A stretch of 64,000 bases of DNA from Brenneria roseae subsp. roseae (GTDB lineage Bacteria; Pseudomonadota; Gammaproteobacteria; Enterobacterales; Enterobacteriaceae): positions 62,001-126,000 of the forward strand of contig NZ_KZ819028.1 of the NCBI RefSeq assembly GCF_003115845.1. The letters run 5' to 3'. How positions within the stretch are numbered: the first letter of the stretch is position 1; every line of letters starts with the position of its first letter. A program made the position numbers and the translations under genes. Positions 1 through 9,424 of the stretch are shown here, one piece after another. The notes under the pieces were generated by a model. The model was not told the DNA's origin. It was given only the letters and a program-made list of their open reading frames with translations, and did not search any database.

Positions 1-2
1 AA

Positions 3-353
3 GATACGTTTAACCGTCTGCGTTTGATTTTATTGCTTATTCTGGGGTTTGCAGAGCGTAATCCGGGTTTGACACGCATCATGACCGGTCACGCGTTGAT
101 GTTTGAACAGGATCGTTTGCAGGGTCGCATCAATCAACTGTTCGAGCGTATCGAATCGCAGTTGCGTCAGGTCTTACGTGAGCAAAAGTTGCGGGATGGC
201 AAAGGCTTTCAACATGACGAAACGCTGCTGGCCAGTCAATTACTGGCGTTTTGCGAAGGTATGCTCTCACGTTTTATTCGCTCCGAGTTCCGCTATCGCC
301 CGACGCAGGAATTTGATACGCGCTGGCCTCTGCTCGCCGCACAGTTGTACTAG
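3..353 (+). CDS. slmA: Nucleoid occlusion factor SlmA, C-terminal part
   Basis: The reading frame is open from the first bases and ends at the TAG at 351-353, so the gene starts outside the window. The last ~110 residues match the C-terminal ligand/dimerisation half of E. coli SlmA, a TetR-family protein ([20 protein letters not shown], then FCEGMLSRF). SlmA binds SBS sites on the chromosome and blocks FtsZ ring assembly over the nucleoid. The N-terminal HTH is not in view. It converges on pyrE; an inverted repeat at 378-399 (CCGCCAGA/TCTGGCGG) lies between the two stops and may end both transcripts, although no T-run follows it. Confidence 0.95.
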   Translation, partial: DTFNRLRLILLLILGFAERNPGLTRIMTGHALMFEQDRLQGRINQLFERIESQLRQVLREQKLRDGKGFQHDETLLASQLLAFCEGMLSRFIRSEFRYRPTQEFDTRWPLLAAQLY

Positions 354-420
354 CGTTCTTTTTCTGTCGGTCAATTCCCGCCAGAAGCGTCTCTGGCGGA
401 GCCACATCAACAGGCCATCA

Positions 421-1062
421 TTAAATGCCGTATTGTTCGCGGTATTCTTTCACCGCTGTCAGGTATGCGGCCATCTCCGGTTTTTCCGCCAGATACGCGA
501 TCAGATCTTTCAGGGTAATGATGGAAATCACCTTACACTGGTAATCTCGCTCCACTTCCTGAATAGCCGAAATCTCGGCGCGTCCGCGCTCCTGACGATC
601 CAGCGCAATCATGATCCCGGCCAGCGTGGCGCCATGGGCCGTAATGATTTCCATCGATTCGCGGATCGCGGTGCCCGCGGTGATCACATCGTCCACCAGC
701 ATCACGCGTCCCTGTAACGGGCTGCCGACCAGACTGCCGCCTTCGCCATGATCTTTGGCTTCTTTACGGTTAAAGCAGTATGGGATATCACGTTCATGAT
801 GTTCTGCCAGCGCCACTGCCGTGGTGGTTGCAATCGGAATACCTTTGTAAGCCGGCCCAAACAACAAATCGAATTCAATGCCTGAATCTACCAGCGCTTC
901 TGCATAAAAACGCCCCAGCAATGCCAGGTCGCGCCCGGTATTAAACAATCCGGCATTAAAGAAATAAGGGCTGATACGTCCCGACTTCAGCGTAAATTTA
1001 CCGAATTTCAATACCTGTTTGCTGAGCGCAAATTCAATAAACTGGCGCTGATAGGCTTTCAT
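421..1062 (-). CDS. pyrE: Orotate phosphoribosyltransferase
   Basis: A 213-residue protein, the usual enterobacterial PyrE length. It joins orotate to PRPP to make OMP, the fifth step of de novo UMP synthesis, in the cytosol as a dimer. The N-terminus ([21 protein letters not shown]) and the PRPP-binding loop [13 protein letters not shown] are clear. The start has a GGAGATG-type ribosome site just upstream. It is the second gene of rph-pyrE, with a 105-bp gap that carries an intrinsic terminator acting as an attenuator. In E. coli that arrangement couples pyrE expression to UTP supply through translation of rph; the layout here predicts the same control. Confidence 0.97.
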   Translation of the reverse strand: MKAYQRQFIEFALSKQVLKFGKFTLKSGRISPYFFNAGLFNTGRDLALLGRFYAEALVDSGIEFDLLFGPAYKGIPIATTTAVALAEHHERDIPYCFNRKEAKDHGEGGSLVGSPLQGRVMLVDDVITAGTAIRESMEIITAHGATLAGIMIALDRQERGRAEISAIQEVERDYQCKVISIITLKDLIAYLAEKPEMAAYLTAVKEYREQYGI

Positions 1063-1135
1063 TACTGCATCTCCTCGTCTTACGGGTTAATAGATTTGTT
1101 GTGCATCACGGCCACATCGATAAAAGACAGACCAT

Positions 1136-1160
1136 AAAAAAGCGACCAACAGGTCGCTTT
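1136..1160 (-). terminator. pyrE attenuator hairpin
   Basis: On the minus strand a stem GCGACC/GGTCGC with loop TGTT is followed by six T residues (1141-1136), just after the rph stop and about 75 bp before pyrE. This is the position and form of the UTP-sensitive attenuator known from E. coli rph-pyrE. Regulation is inferred from that precedent. Confidence 0.85.
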
Positions 1161-1167
1161 AAGAAAA

Positions 1168-1884
1168 TCAATCGGCTAACGCCGCTTTCTGTGCCTGAAT
1201 GATGCTCCCGATCCCCTCGCGGGCCAATGCCAACAAGGACAACAGCTCTTCGTGGGTGAACGGTTCACCTTCCGCGGTACCCTGCACTTCAATCATGCGG
1301 CCGTCTTCGGTCATCACCACATTCATATCGGTTTCCGCGGCAGAATCTTCCACATATTCCAGATCGCACACCGCCTCGCCGTTGACGATACCCACAGATA
1401 CCGCTGCCACCATGCCTTTCAGCGGATTTTTCTTCAGTTTGCCACTGGCGACCATCTGATTCAGCGCGTCGGCTAGCGCTACGCAAGCGCCGGTAATGGA
1501 GGCCGTTCGCGTACCGCCATCCGCTTGCAGCACGTCGCAATCCAGCGTAATGGTGTACTCGCCCAACACTTTGAGATCGAGAGCCGCGCGCAGAGAACGG
1601 GCAATCAGGCGCTGAATCTCCAGCGTCCGTCCGCCCTGCTTGCCTTTGGCCGCTTCACGCGCATTGCGGCTATGCGTCGCGCGCGGCAGCATGCCGTACT
1701 CGGCGGTCACCCAGCCCTGGCCTTGCCCTTTCAGAAAACGCGGCACGCCCTCTTCAACCGTGGCATTACATAAAACTTTGGTATCGCCAAACTCGACCAG
1801 AACCGATCCTTCGGCATGTTTTGTGTAATGGCGGGTCAACTTGAGGGGTCGTACTTGTTGTGCACTTCGGCCTGTAGGGCGCAT
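1168..1884 (-). CDS. rph: Ribonuclease PH
   Basis: A full-length 238-residue RNase PH, the phosphate-dependent 3' exonuclease that trims tRNA precursors and degrades structured RNA as a hexameric ring. The N-terminus [20 protein letters not shown] and the core motifs [27 protein letters not shown] and [10 protein letters not shown] are intact. E. coli K-12 carries a frameshift near the rph 3' end that lowers pyrE expression; this copy reads through to a normal C-terminus ([11 protein letters not shown]). First gene of rph-pyrE, divergent from the DUF202 pair across a ~200-bp gap. Confidence 0.97.
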   Translation of the reverse strand: MRPTGRSAQQVRPLKLTRHYTKHAEGSVLVEFGDTKVLCNATVEEGVPRFLKGQGQGWVTAEYGMLPRATHSRNAREAAKGKQGGRTLEIQRLIARSLRAALDLKVLGEYTITLDCDVLQADGGTRTASITGACVALADALNQMVASGKLKKNPLKGMVAAVSVGIVNGEAVCDLEYVEDSAAETDMNVVMTEDGRMIEVQGTAEGEPFTHEELLSLLALAREGIGSIIQAQKAALAD

Positions 1885-2082
1885 GGCTCATCTCCGGCGG
1901 GTAAAGGTAACTGGCGCGCATTATACGGCCTTAGCGGCGCAATGCCTATCTTGCCTTGCGGCACACGGTTATAATTTAAGGGATGCCGGGCTTTGCAGTC
2001 GATCATCGCCATCAGCCATACCATGACTGGAATGAGGGAGATAGCCAGCGCGGCGGCCATCTGAAAGATAAAAGGCATAAAC

Positions 2083-2469
2083 ATGAGCGAACCTCAGCAG
2101 CAGACCCGACAACATGAGAAAAAAATCCCCTGGCAGCAACAGGGGAGTACGCCCGATTATCGTTTCTCTCTGGCGAACGAGCGAACTTTTCTCGCCTGGA
2201 TCAGAACGGCACTGGCGTTTCTCGCCGGCGCTATCGCTATCGATCAGTTTGCCCTGACGCTGGCGCCAACCGTTGTCCGCGAAGGGATGGCGATCTTCCT
2301 GTCGCTCGCGTGCGCGTTATTGACCTGGATGGCTTATCGTCGTTGGGTTGCCAACGAGCTGGCCATGCGCACCGGGAAAAACCTGCCATACACCCGATTG
2401 TTGCTGGTTATCACCGTGTTTGTCATCGGGATTGCCGTGATTCTGACCCTGCTGATTTTCATGGTTTAA
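2083..2469 (+). CDS. DUF202 inner-membrane protein, YidH-like
   Basis: A 128-residue DUF202 protein. The hallmark DYRFSLANERTFLAWIRTALAFLAGAIAIDQ sits at about residues 24-54 and three hydrophobic segments follow (about 38-55, 66-83, 106-127). It resembles E. coli YidH, with a longer, Gln-rich N-terminal tail. Function is not established for the family. Its stop is 12 bp before the start of a second DUF202 gene, so the two are likely co-transcribed, as yidH-yidG are in E. coli. In E. coli that pair lies elsewhere; here it sits between rph and an accessory block. Confidence 0.85.
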   Translation: MSEPQQQTRQHEKKIPWQQQGSTPDYRFSLANERTFLAWIRTALAFLAGAIAIDQFALTLAPTVVREGMAIFLSLACALLTWMAYRRWVANELAMRTGKNLPYTRLLLVITVFVIGIAVILTLLIFMV

Positions 2470-2481
2470 TCAAGAGTGAAC

Positions 2482-2823
2482 ATGGATACCGACGCCGCGC
2501 CGCACGATCCGGGCCTGCAACAGGAAAGAACCGCGCTGGCCTGGTCACGGACCGCATTCCTGCTGTTAGTCAACAGCCTGCTATTGCTGAAAGCAGGATT
2601 AACGTTATCCAGCCCCGGATTTATTTCCGGCGGTGCGCTGCTATTCCTGGTCACACTGGCCATGTATGCCTGGTCGGCCATCAGACTACGCCTCATCCTG
2701 CGCTCCCACTCACCGTGTTCACGGTTTTCCATCCGTATGATGCGCGGCTTTACGTGCGCGATTATCGTCACTGCGTTACTGGTTGCCCTGATTAACCTGC
2801 TGACGCTGCTAACGTCTAACTGA
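2482..2823 (+). CDS. DUF202 inner-membrane protein, YidG-like
   Basis: A 113-residue protein with the YidG form of the DUF202 motif (DPGLQQERTALAWSRTAFLLL) and three membrane segments. The ATG at 2482 is chosen because AGAG precedes it by about five bases; an in-frame GTG at 2476 would add two residues. It probably forms a pair with the upstream YidH-like protein. No function can be assigned from sequence. Confidence 0.8.
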   Translation: MDTDAAPHDPGLQQERTALAWSRTAFLLLVNSLLLLKAGLTLSSPGFISGGALLFLVTLAMYAWSAIRLRLILRSHSPCSRFSIRMMRGFTCAIIVTALLVALINLLTLLTSN

Positions 2824-2901
2824 CTAAAAGAACAAAAAATCATACCACCTCCGGGTATAACCTCAGGCTATACCCTACCCATGAACAAGTATTCGTCAGT
2901 G

Positions 2902-2950
2902 ATGATGCATCATGAAATATTCTTCTCATCACCCCATATTTTGATGAGAA
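2902..2950. promoter_or_regulatory. Inverted repeats ahead of the peptide-utilisation cluster
   Basis: Two dyads lie upstream of the accessory cluster: a 12-bp palindrome ATGATGCATCAT (2902-2913), and TTCTCATC/GATGAGAA arms (2923-2930 and 2943-2950, 12-bp spacer). The second has the size of a LysR-type site, and a LysR gene ends the cluster. The gap 2824-2957 has no convincing gene; GGGTATA/TATACCC arms near 2854-2876 may be a repeat remnant. Confidence 0.4.
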
Positions 2951-2957
2951 AAGCGTC

Positions 2958-3104
2958 ATGTTGATTCCACCGCCTTACCTGCCCGCTACCGGTAATGAGA
3001 TTGAATCCCTGGTTCTGACGATGCCTGTCACCGTCACGCTATATCAGCGTCTGATGGGGACTTCCGCGTGTGATGCCATCGGCATAAATGCAAAGCCGGC
3101 ATGA
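2958..3104 (+). CDS. Candidate 48-residue leader ORF
   Basis: An ATG at 2958, preceded by GAGAAAAG, opens a 48-codon frame beginning MLIPPPYLPATGNEIESL and ending TGA at 3102-3104. The stop is 18 bp before the epimerase ATG and two bases before its AGGAGG ribosome site, so the two could be translationally coupled. I do not recognise the peptide. It could be a leader peptide, the remnant of a lost gene, or chance; there is no sign of a signal peptide or membrane segment. Confidence 0.3.
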   Translation: MLIPPPYLPATGNEIESLVLTMPVTVTLYQRLMGTSACDAIGINAKPA

Positions 3105-3121
3105 CAGGAGGAAGGTCAACG

Positions 3122-4087
3122 ATGCGAGACATGCAAATTGAAATCGTCAAGCTACCTTTAGCACGGCCTCTCTCTATTTCATGCCATACCCGCAACGCGG
3201 TCACCGTGGTGCGCGTCACGCTGGAAGAACGGGGGTTCATCGGGCAAGGAGAATGCACGCCCAATTTCCCTAACGGCGAATCGCCGGAAAGCGTGTCTCA
3301 TCAATTGCAAACGATCGCTCAGGCCGTAGAAAACGGACTGACTCCCGACGCGCTACAGGACATATTGCCGCCGGGCGCGGCCAGAAACGCGCTGAACTGC
3401 GCGCTCTGGCGACTCAAAGCCGCGTTAAACAAGCAGACCCTGTGGCAGTGTCTCGACATTCAACCGCCTGCATCGGTCATCAGTGCGGAAACCCTGTCTC
3501 TCGACAGTATGGAAAACATGGCGATAGCCGCCGCAGAGGCCGTTTCTCACGGGGCGCTATTGCTGAAAATCAAACTGGATCGCGAACTGATTCTGGAAAA
3601 GGTGGCCGCCATTCGTCAGGCCGCCCCGAATGCCATGCTGATGATTGATGCTAACGGCGCATGGAGCGGTCTGGATCTCGGCAGCCTGTTCAACGCGCTG
3701 ACGAAATACCAGATTGCCATGGTGGAGCAGCCGCTTCCGGCAGGTAAAGATGATGATTTATTGCGCCTTACCCATCCCATTCCGGTCTGTGCGGACGAAA
3801 GCTGCCGCCACAGCGCTGACATTGCCAGACTGCGTAGCCGCTACGACATGATCAATATCAAGCTGGATAAATGCGGCGGTATTACCGAAGCGCTGGCCAT
3901 GGTGGAAGAAGCGAAACTTTACGGCATGCGGATCATGGTTGGCTGCATGCTGGGCTCATCTATGGCGATGGAGGCCGCGCTGCCTCTCACCACGTTCGCG
4001 GAACACGTCGACCTCGACGGCCCGATCTGGCTTGCGGCCGACAGTTCACCCTATCTGACCTATAACCTCGGCCGTATCTGGCTATGA
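3122..4087 (+). CDS. ycjG: Dipeptide epimerase (L-Ala-D/L-Glu epimerase)
   Basis: A 321-residue enolase-superfamily enzyme, the same length as E. coli YcjG. It epimerises the second residue of L-Ala-D-Glu type dipeptides, a step in reuse of murein peptides. Active-site residues line up: Lys149 and Lys151 in LLKIKLD, metal ligands Asp176 (MIDANG), Glu202 (VEQPLP) and Asp225 (CADES), and Lys247 on the other face (INIKLDK). The ATG at 3122 is preferred because AGGAGG lies ten bases upstream. Its stop overlaps a possible earlier start of the next gene. As first enzyme of the gsi-like operon it would convert imported murein dipeptides to forms peptidases can cut. Confidence 0.9.
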   Translation: MRDMQIEIVKLPLARPLSISCHTRNAVTVVRVTLEERGFIGQGECTPNFPNGESPESVSHQLQTIAQAVENGLTPDALQDILPPGAARNALNCALWRLKAALNKQTLWQCLDIQPPASVISAETLSLDSMENMAIAAAEAVSHGALLLKIKLDRELILEKVAAIRQAAPNAMLMIDANGAWSGLDLGSLFNALTKYQIAMVEQPLPAGKDDDLLRLTHPIPVCADESCRHSADIARLRSRYDMINIKLDKCGGITEALAMVEEAKLYGMRIMVGCMLGSSMAMEAALPLTTFAEHVDLDGPIWLAADSSPYLTYNLGRIWL

Positions 4088-4107
4088 CGCAACCAACCGG
4101 AGTGACC

Positions 4108-5985
4108 ATGACGGATATCACGCAAACGGGTGCCGTAACCGCCACGACACCCGATAAAGCCACCAGACCGGTGCTGGAAATCAACGATCTGAGCGTTAGC
4201 TTTAGCGGACGCTCCGGTACGCATCAAGCGCTGAAAGGCGTTTCCTTCACGTTGAATAAGGGGGAAGTCGTCGCCGTGGTCGGGGAAAGCGGCTCAGGCA
4301 AATCCGTCACGTCGCTAACCGTGATGGGCCTGCTGGCAGATTCAGCCAACATTGAGCGGGGCAACATCAATTTTACCGCCCGCGACGGACGGCAGCACAA
4401 CCTGCTCACGCTGAAAGCGGAGCAGCGTCGCCAGCTGCGTGGCCGCGAAATCGCCATGATCTTTCAGGAGCCGATGACCTCACTGAATCCGGTACTGAAG
4501 GTTGGCGACCAGTTGACGGAGGCGTTGCGCGATCATCAGATTTGCGATGCCGCCGGCGCGGATAAGAAAGCGCGCGAACTGCTGCGTAAGGTACGCATCG
4601 CCGACGTTGATCGGGTCATGAAAAACTACCCCCATTCGCTGTCCGGAGGTATGCGCCAGCGTGTCATGATTGCGCAGGCGCTGGCCTGCGATCCGCAGTT
4701 GCTTATCGCCGATGAACCGACAACCGCGCTGGACGTCACCGTTCAGGCTCGCATTCTGCAAATCCTGCGCGATCTGCAACAGCAGAGCGATATGGCCGTA
4801 CTGTTTATTACCCACGATATGGGCGTAGTGGCGGAAATTGCCGATCGCGTTGTGGTGATGTATCGCGGTGAAGTGGTGGAACAGGGCAGCGTTGAGCAGA
4901 TTTTCGCCGATCCCCAACATCCTTATACTCAGTCATTGCTGGCCGCCGTGCCCAAACTGGGCGATATGCGCGAAAGCGCCTGGCCCAAACGTTTTCCACT
5001 GCTTGGCCAATTGTCCGGCCATGATGACAGCGAGCAGATCACGGCCCGCTACGACGCCGAACCGCTGCTGGATATTCGTGGCCTGCGCGTCTATTACCCG
5101 GTACGCACCGGCATTCTCTCCAGCGTGACGCACCATGTTCATGCTGTAGAACAAATTGATTTTAACGTCTGGCCGGGGGAAACGCTGGCCATCGTCGGGG
5201 AAAGCGGCTGCGGTAAATCCACCACCGGACGGGCGCTGTTGCGTCTGACGCAAAGTGAGGCGGAGAGCATTCATTTCCAGGGCAAAGAGATTTCCCAGAT
5301 GAAGGATAACGAATTCCAGCCGCTACGCCGTGAAATGCAGATGGTCTTTCAGGATCCGTATGCCTCGCTGAACCCCCGCCTCACGGTCGGCTTCACCATT
5401 GCCGAGCCACTTCTGCTGCACGGTCTGGTGAAATCACTGGAAGAAGCGACGCCGCAGGTTCAGGCGCTGCTGAAAAGCGTCGGTCTGCTGCCGGAACATG
5501 CTCGCCGTTATCCTCATGAATTCTCCGGCGGGCAGCGGCAGCGTATCGCCATTGCCCGCGCAATGGCGTTGCAGCCGCAAATCATCATCGCCGATGAGGC
5601 CGTCTCCGCGCTGGATGTGTCCATTCAGGCTCAGGTCGTCAATCTGATGATGGATTTGCAGAAAAATACCGGGGTGGCGTGGATTTTCATCTCTCACGAC
5701 ATGGCCGTCGTCGAGCGCATCGCCAACCGGGTTGCCGTGATGTACCTCGGTCAGATTGTGGAAATCGGGCCGCGTCAGTCGGTATTCAACGCGCCACAGC
5801 ATCCCTATACCCGTCGCCTGCTGGCTTCGGTACCCATTGCCGACCCCATGCAGCGCGGCGGGCGTGAACTTGATGACAGCGAGATCCCCTCTCCGCTGCG
5901 TAAAGCGGACGAGACCGTGACAAAAACACGCTATCGACAGGTCGCGCCGCACCATTGGGTGGCAGACAGCGAATTCGCGGCCTGA
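4108..5985 (+). CDS. gsiA: Peptide ABC transporter, duplicated ATPase (GsiA-like)
   Basis: Two ABC ATPase domains are fused in one chain, as in GsiA of the glutathione importer. Domain one (about residues 12-260) has Walker A GESGSGKS, signature LSGGMRQR and Walker B LLIADEP. Domain two (about 315-570) has [16 protein letters not shown] and IIIADEA. Both carry the oligopeptide-transporter tail HPYT. The ATG at 4108 has GGAG five bases upstream; an ATG at 4084 overlapping the epimerase stop (ATGA) would add eight residues. Powers peptide import with GsiB/C/D. Given the partner enzymes, the substrate may be murein or other modified peptides rather than glutathione; this is inference. Confidence 0.9.
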   Translation: MTDITQTGAVTATTPDKATRPVLEINDLSVSFSGRSGTHQALKGVSFTLNKGEVVAVVGESGSGKSVTSLTVMGLLADSANIERGNINFTARDGRQHNLLTLKAEQRRQLRGREIAMIFQEPMTSLNPVLKVGDQLTEALRDHQICDAAGADKKARELLRKVRIADVDRVMKNYPHSLSGGMRQRVMIAQALACDPQLLIADEPTTALDVTVQARILQILRDLQQQSDMAVLFITHDMGVVAEIADRVVVMYRGEVVEQGSVEQIFADPQHPYTQSLLAAVPKLGDMRESAWPKRFPLLGQLSGHDDSEQITARYDAEPLLDIRGLRVYYPVRTGILSSVTHHVHAVEQIDFNVWPGETLAIVGESGCGKSTTGRALLRLTQSEAESIHFQGKEISQMKDNEFQPLRREMQMVFQDPYASLNPRLTVGFTIAEPLLLHGLVKSLEEATPQVQALLKSVGLLPEHARRYPHEFSGGQRQRIAIARAMALQPQIIIADEAVSALDVSIQAQVVNLMMDLQKNTGVAWIFISHDMAVVERIANRVAVMYLGQIVEIGPRQSVFNAPQHPYTRRLLASVPIADPMQRGGRELDDSEIPSPLRKADETVTKTRYRQVAPHHWVADSEFAA

Positions 5986-6026
5986 CACCAAAGACGACTT
6001 TTTTATTGCTAACCAGGAGAGACACC

Positions 6027-7568
6027 ATGAAGCCATTACTTCGCCGTTCCGCCGCCGCCCTCGGGCTCTCACTGTGTCTGGCAGCTGTTGCCCAGGCACA
6101 GGATCTTCGCATTTCCATCTACGCCGATATTACCGGGCTGGACCCGCACGACACTTCGGATACGCTGAGTTACTCCATCCAGAGCGGTATCTTCGAACGC
6201 CTGTTCCAGTTCGATGACAAGATGAAGCTGGTCCCCAGACTGGCTACCGATTACACCAGCAACACGGACGCCACCGAGTTTGTGATCAACCTGCGCGAGG
6301 GCATCACTTTTCAGGACGGGACGCCGTTCAATGCCGATGCGGTAAAAGCCAATCTTGAACGTCTGGCCGATCAGAGTAAAGGACTGAAACGCAACAGCCT
6401 GTTCAACATGGTGAAAACGGTCACCGTAATCACCCCGACACAGGTAAAAATCGATCTGAACAAGCCATTCGGCGCTTTTGTGAACACGCTGGCCCACCCG
6501 TCAGCCGTTATGCACAGCCCGGAAGCCCTGAAAAAATACCCGGATGAAGCACAGTTGCGCCTTAATCCGGTGGGAACCGGTCCGTTCAAATTCAGCGCAT
6601 GGCAGCAAGGCAAAGATGTGAAGCTGGTGAAATATGACAACTACTGGCAGAAGGGCTGGCCGAAAGTCGATAGCGTAACGTTCTTCCCGGCGCCGGAAGA
6701 CTCTACCCGCGTCGCGTCGCTGAAATCCGGTCAGGTCGATGCCATCTACCCGCTGCCGTCCGATCTGCTGAACGCGGTGCAAAGCGACGGCAAGCTGGCG
6801 GTACAGCGTGATGAAGGTATTTATCTCTACTACATGTCGCTCAACACCCAGCACAAACCGTTGCAGGATGTGCGCGTGCGTCAGGCCATCAACTATGCCA
6901 TCAACCGCGATATGTGGTTGAAAGTCGGATTCGCCGGCATGGGCGTACCCGCCACCTCGGCCATGCCGCCTAACGTCCAGTTCTATCAGCAGCAAACCAC
7001 GCCGGATTACAGCTATAACCCGGAAAAAGCCAAAGCGCTGCTGAAAGAAGCCGGTTACGCCAACGGGCTCGATCTGAAACTGTGGACCACCAACCGCACG
7101 GATTACATCCGTAGCGCGCAGTTCTTCAAACAACAGTTGGCCCAGGTCGGCATCCGCGCCACCGTCACGCCAATGGACTCCGGCGCGCGCAACGCCAAAC
7201 TCTGGGGAGTGAAGGATCCGAAACAGGCGGAATATGACCTCTATTATGGCGCATGGTCAACCTCAACCGGGGATGCCGACTGGGCGCTGCGCCCGCTGTT
7301 CGCCACCGAATCCTGGGTGCCGACCGCCTACAACGTCTCTTACTACAGCAATGCTGAGGTCGATAAGGCCATTATGGCCGGCCTGCAAACCGCCGATCCG
7401 GCGAAACGCGCCATAGCGTATGCGCAAGCGCAGAAGCTGATTTGGCAGGATGCGGCCGTCGCCTTCCTGGGCGCACCGGATAATCTGGTGGGTAAAGTGA
7501 AAAATCTGTCCGGCGTTTACATACTGGCCGATGGTTCGCTGATCTTCGATCAGGCGGAATTCAAGTAA
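6027..7568 (+). CDS. gsiB: Peptide ABC transporter, periplasmic binding protein (GsiB-like)
   Basis: A 513-residue SBP family 5 protein with a clear signal peptide (MKPLLRRSAAALGLSLCLAAVAQA, cleavage likely before QDLRI). The family features LREGITFQDGTPFNADAVK and the DVRVRQAINYAINRD block are present. The ATG at 6027 follows AGGAGAGACACC; reading further upstream would destroy the signal peptide. Captures peptides in the periplasm and passes them to GsiC/GsiD. Length and sequence are close to E. coli GsiB (512 residues). Fourth position in the operon, 41 bp after gsiA. Confidence 0.92.
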   Translation: MKPLLRRSAAALGLSLCLAAVAQAQDLRISIYADITGLDPHDTSDTLSYSIQSGIFERLFQFDDKMKLVPRLATDYTSNTDATEFVINLREGITFQDGTPFNADAVKANLERLADQSKGLKRNSLFNMVKTVTVITPTQVKIDLNKPFGAFVNTLAHPSAVMHSPEALKKYPDEAQLRLNPVGTGPFKFSAWQQGKDVKLVKYDNYWQKGWPKVDSVTFFPAPEDSTRVASLKSGQVDAIYPLPSDLLNAVQSDGKLAVQRDEGIYLYYMSLNTQHKPLQDVRVRQAINYAINRDMWLKVGFAGMGVPATSAMPPNVQFYQQQTTPDYSYNPEKAKALLKEAGYANGLDLKLWTTNRTDYIRSAQFFKQQLAQVGIRATVTPMDSGARNAKLWGVKDPKQAEYDLYYGAWSTSTGDADWALRPLFATESWVPTAYNVSYYSNAEVDKAIMAGLQTADPAKRAIAYAQAQKLIWQDAAVAFLGAPDNLVGKVKNLSGVYILADGSLIFDQAEFK

Positions 7569-7586
7569 TCATCCAGGGGGAAAACC

Positions 7587-8507
7587 ATGCTTGCCTATAT
7601 CGCCCGACGTTTGCTGGAAATGATCCCGGTTCTGCTGGTGATCTCCCTGTTAGTGTTCGGTTTTATCAAACTGCTGCCGGGCGATCCGGCACGCATCTAC
7701 GCCGGGTCGGATGCCTCGATTGAAGCGGTAGAGGCAGCGCGCCAGCAATTAGGGCTGAACGACCCTCTGCCACAGCAGTACATCAACTGGCTCGGCGGTT
7801 TGTTCAAGGGCGATCTCGGGGTCACTTACCGTACCCAGCAACCCGTTGCAGAGGTGATTAGTAAAAGCTTTATGCCGACGATGTGGCTGGCCCTGGCCGG
7901 GTTTGCCTGGTCGGTGGCGCTGGGTCTGCTGATTGGCGTGGTTTCTGCGCTGAAACGGGGGAAATGGCAGGATTGGACGCTGATGAGCGTTGCCGTCGGC
8001 GGTATCTCCATGCCGCCGTTCTGGCTGGGCCTGTTATTGATTCAGTTTGTTGCCATGCCGTTCGGGGTCTTTTCCGTCAGCGGCTTTAATCAGCCCAGCG
8101 ATATTATTCTGCCTGCGTTGACGTTGGGCGCCTCGGTGGCCGCGGTGATGGCGCGCTTTACCCGCTCTGCTTTTCTGGAAGTCGCGCAGGAAGATTATGT
8201 GCGTACCGCCCGTTCCAAAGGGCTACGCAATCGGCTGGTCACGTGGAAACACGTGATGCGCAACGCGCTGATCCCGGTGATTACCATGCTGGGATTACAG
8301 TTCGGTTTTCTGCTCGGTGGTTCAATCGTAGTGGAAAGCGTGTTCAGTTGGCCGGGCCTCGGCTGGCTGCTGATCGAATCCATCAAAACACAGGATCAAC
8401 CCGTCATTCAGGCATTGGTGATGCTGTTTGTGTTTGAGTTTATTGTGATTAACCTGTTGGTGGACCTGCTGTACGCGGTGGTCAATCCGGCGATTCGCTT
8501 ACGTTAG
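7587..8507 (+). CDS. gsiC: Peptide ABC transporter permease (GsiC-like)
   Basis: A 306-residue permease, the same length as E. coli GsiC, with about six membrane helices. The DppB/OppB-type N-terminus (MLAYIARRLLEMIPVLLVIS, FIKLLPGDPA) and the EAA loop (YVRTARSKGLRNRLVTWKHVMRNALIP, about residues 200-226) that docks on the ATPase are visible. Starts 18 bp after gsiB, with GGGGG upstream. Confidence 0.93.
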   Translation: MLAYIARRLLEMIPVLLVISLLVFGFIKLLPGDPARIYAGSDASIEAVEAARQQLGLNDPLPQQYINWLGGLFKGDLGVTYRTQQPVAEVISKSFMPTMWLALAGFAWSVALGLLIGVVSALKRGKWQDWTLMSVAVGGISMPPFWLGLLLIQFVAMPFGVFSVSGFNQPSDIILPALTLGASVAAVMARFTRSAFLEVAQEDYVRTARSKGLRNRLVTWKHVMRNALIPVITMLGLQFGFLLGGSIVVESVFSWPGLGWLLIESIKTQDQPVIQALVMLFVFEFIVINLLVDLLYAVVNPAIRLR

Positions 8508-8515
8508 GAGACAAG

Positions 8516-9415
8516 ATGAAACTCCCTTCCGAGCCCGCCGTGGCGGCTATCACGCTTGATAACGATACGATCCGTTCGCCATGGCGCGATTTCGCTCAGG
8601 TGTTTATTCATAACCCGATGGCGCTGGCTTCCAGCGGGTTTATTCTGCTGTTGGTGCTGGTCGCGATCTTCGCCCCTTGGCTGGCGCCGTGGGATCCCTC
8701 GGAACCGGACTGGATGGCGCTCGCCTCGCCGCCATCGGCCGCCCACTGGATGGGCACCGACGACCTCGGGCGTGACGTAATGAGCCGGATCATCTACGGC
8801 GCGCGCATCTCTTTGTATATCGGCATTTTCTCGGTCACGCTGGGCATGCTGGCGGGCATCGCCCTGGGGTTGCTGGCAGGCTACTACGGACGCTGGGTGG
8901 ACATGCTCATTATGCGCGGTTCCGATGTGCTGTTCGCCTTCCCCGGCATGCTGCTGGCGATTGCCGTGGTGGCGATTCTGGGGCCGGGACTGAACAACGT
9001 TATCATCGCCGTCGCTGTCTTCAGCGTGCCGGTATTCGCCCGTATTGTACGCGCCTCCACGCTGTCGCTGAAACAGGCGGCATATGTTGAAGCGGTACGC
9101 TGCGCTGGCGCATCGGATCGTATTATCCTGATGCGTCATATTCTTCCCGGCACGCTGCCTAACGTTATCGTCTATTTCACCATGCGTATCGGCACCAGCA
9201 TCCTGACCGCCGCCGGTCTCAGTTTTATTGGCCTTGGCCCGGAGCCGGACGTGCCCGAATGGGGCAATATTCTGGCCATGAGCCGCAGCCTGATGATGGC
9301 GGGCGCATGGCACGTCAGCGTTTTCCCCGGCATGGCGATATTTTTCACCGTACTGGCCTTTAACCTGTTGGGGGACGCACTGCGTGATACGCTTGACCCC
9401 AAACTGAAAAGTTAA
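8516..9415 (+). CDS. gsiD: Peptide ABC transporter permease (GsiD-like)
   Basis: A 299-residue partner permease with the DppC/OppC-type features: the loop MGTDDLGRDVMSRIIYGARISL after the first helix and the EAA loop AAYVEAVRCAGASDRIILMRHILP. Starts eight bp after gsiC with GGAG upstream. Forms the membrane channel with GsiC. Confidence 0.93.
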   Translation: MKLPSEPAVAAITLDNDTIRSPWRDFAQVFIHNPMALASSGFILLLVLVAIFAPWLAPWDPSEPDWMALASPPSAAHWMGTDDLGRDVMSRIIYGARISLYIGIFSVTLGMLAGIALGLLAGYYGRWVDMLIMRGSDVLFAFPGMLLAIAVVAILGPGLNNVIIAVAVFSVPVFARIVRASTLSLKQAAYVEAVRCAGASDRIILMRHILPGTLPNVIVYFTMRIGTSILTAAGLSFIGLGPEPDVPEWGNILAMSRSLMMAGAWHVSVFPGMAIFFTVLAFNLLGDALRDTLDPKLKS

Positions 9416-9424
9416 GGAAGCGTG

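Noticed and set aside
1836-2084. Minus-strand 82-codon frame with a hydrophobic start upstream of rph
   Set aside because: It overlaps rph in another frame, has no family likeness after the first 33 residues, and lies in the divergent promoter gap.
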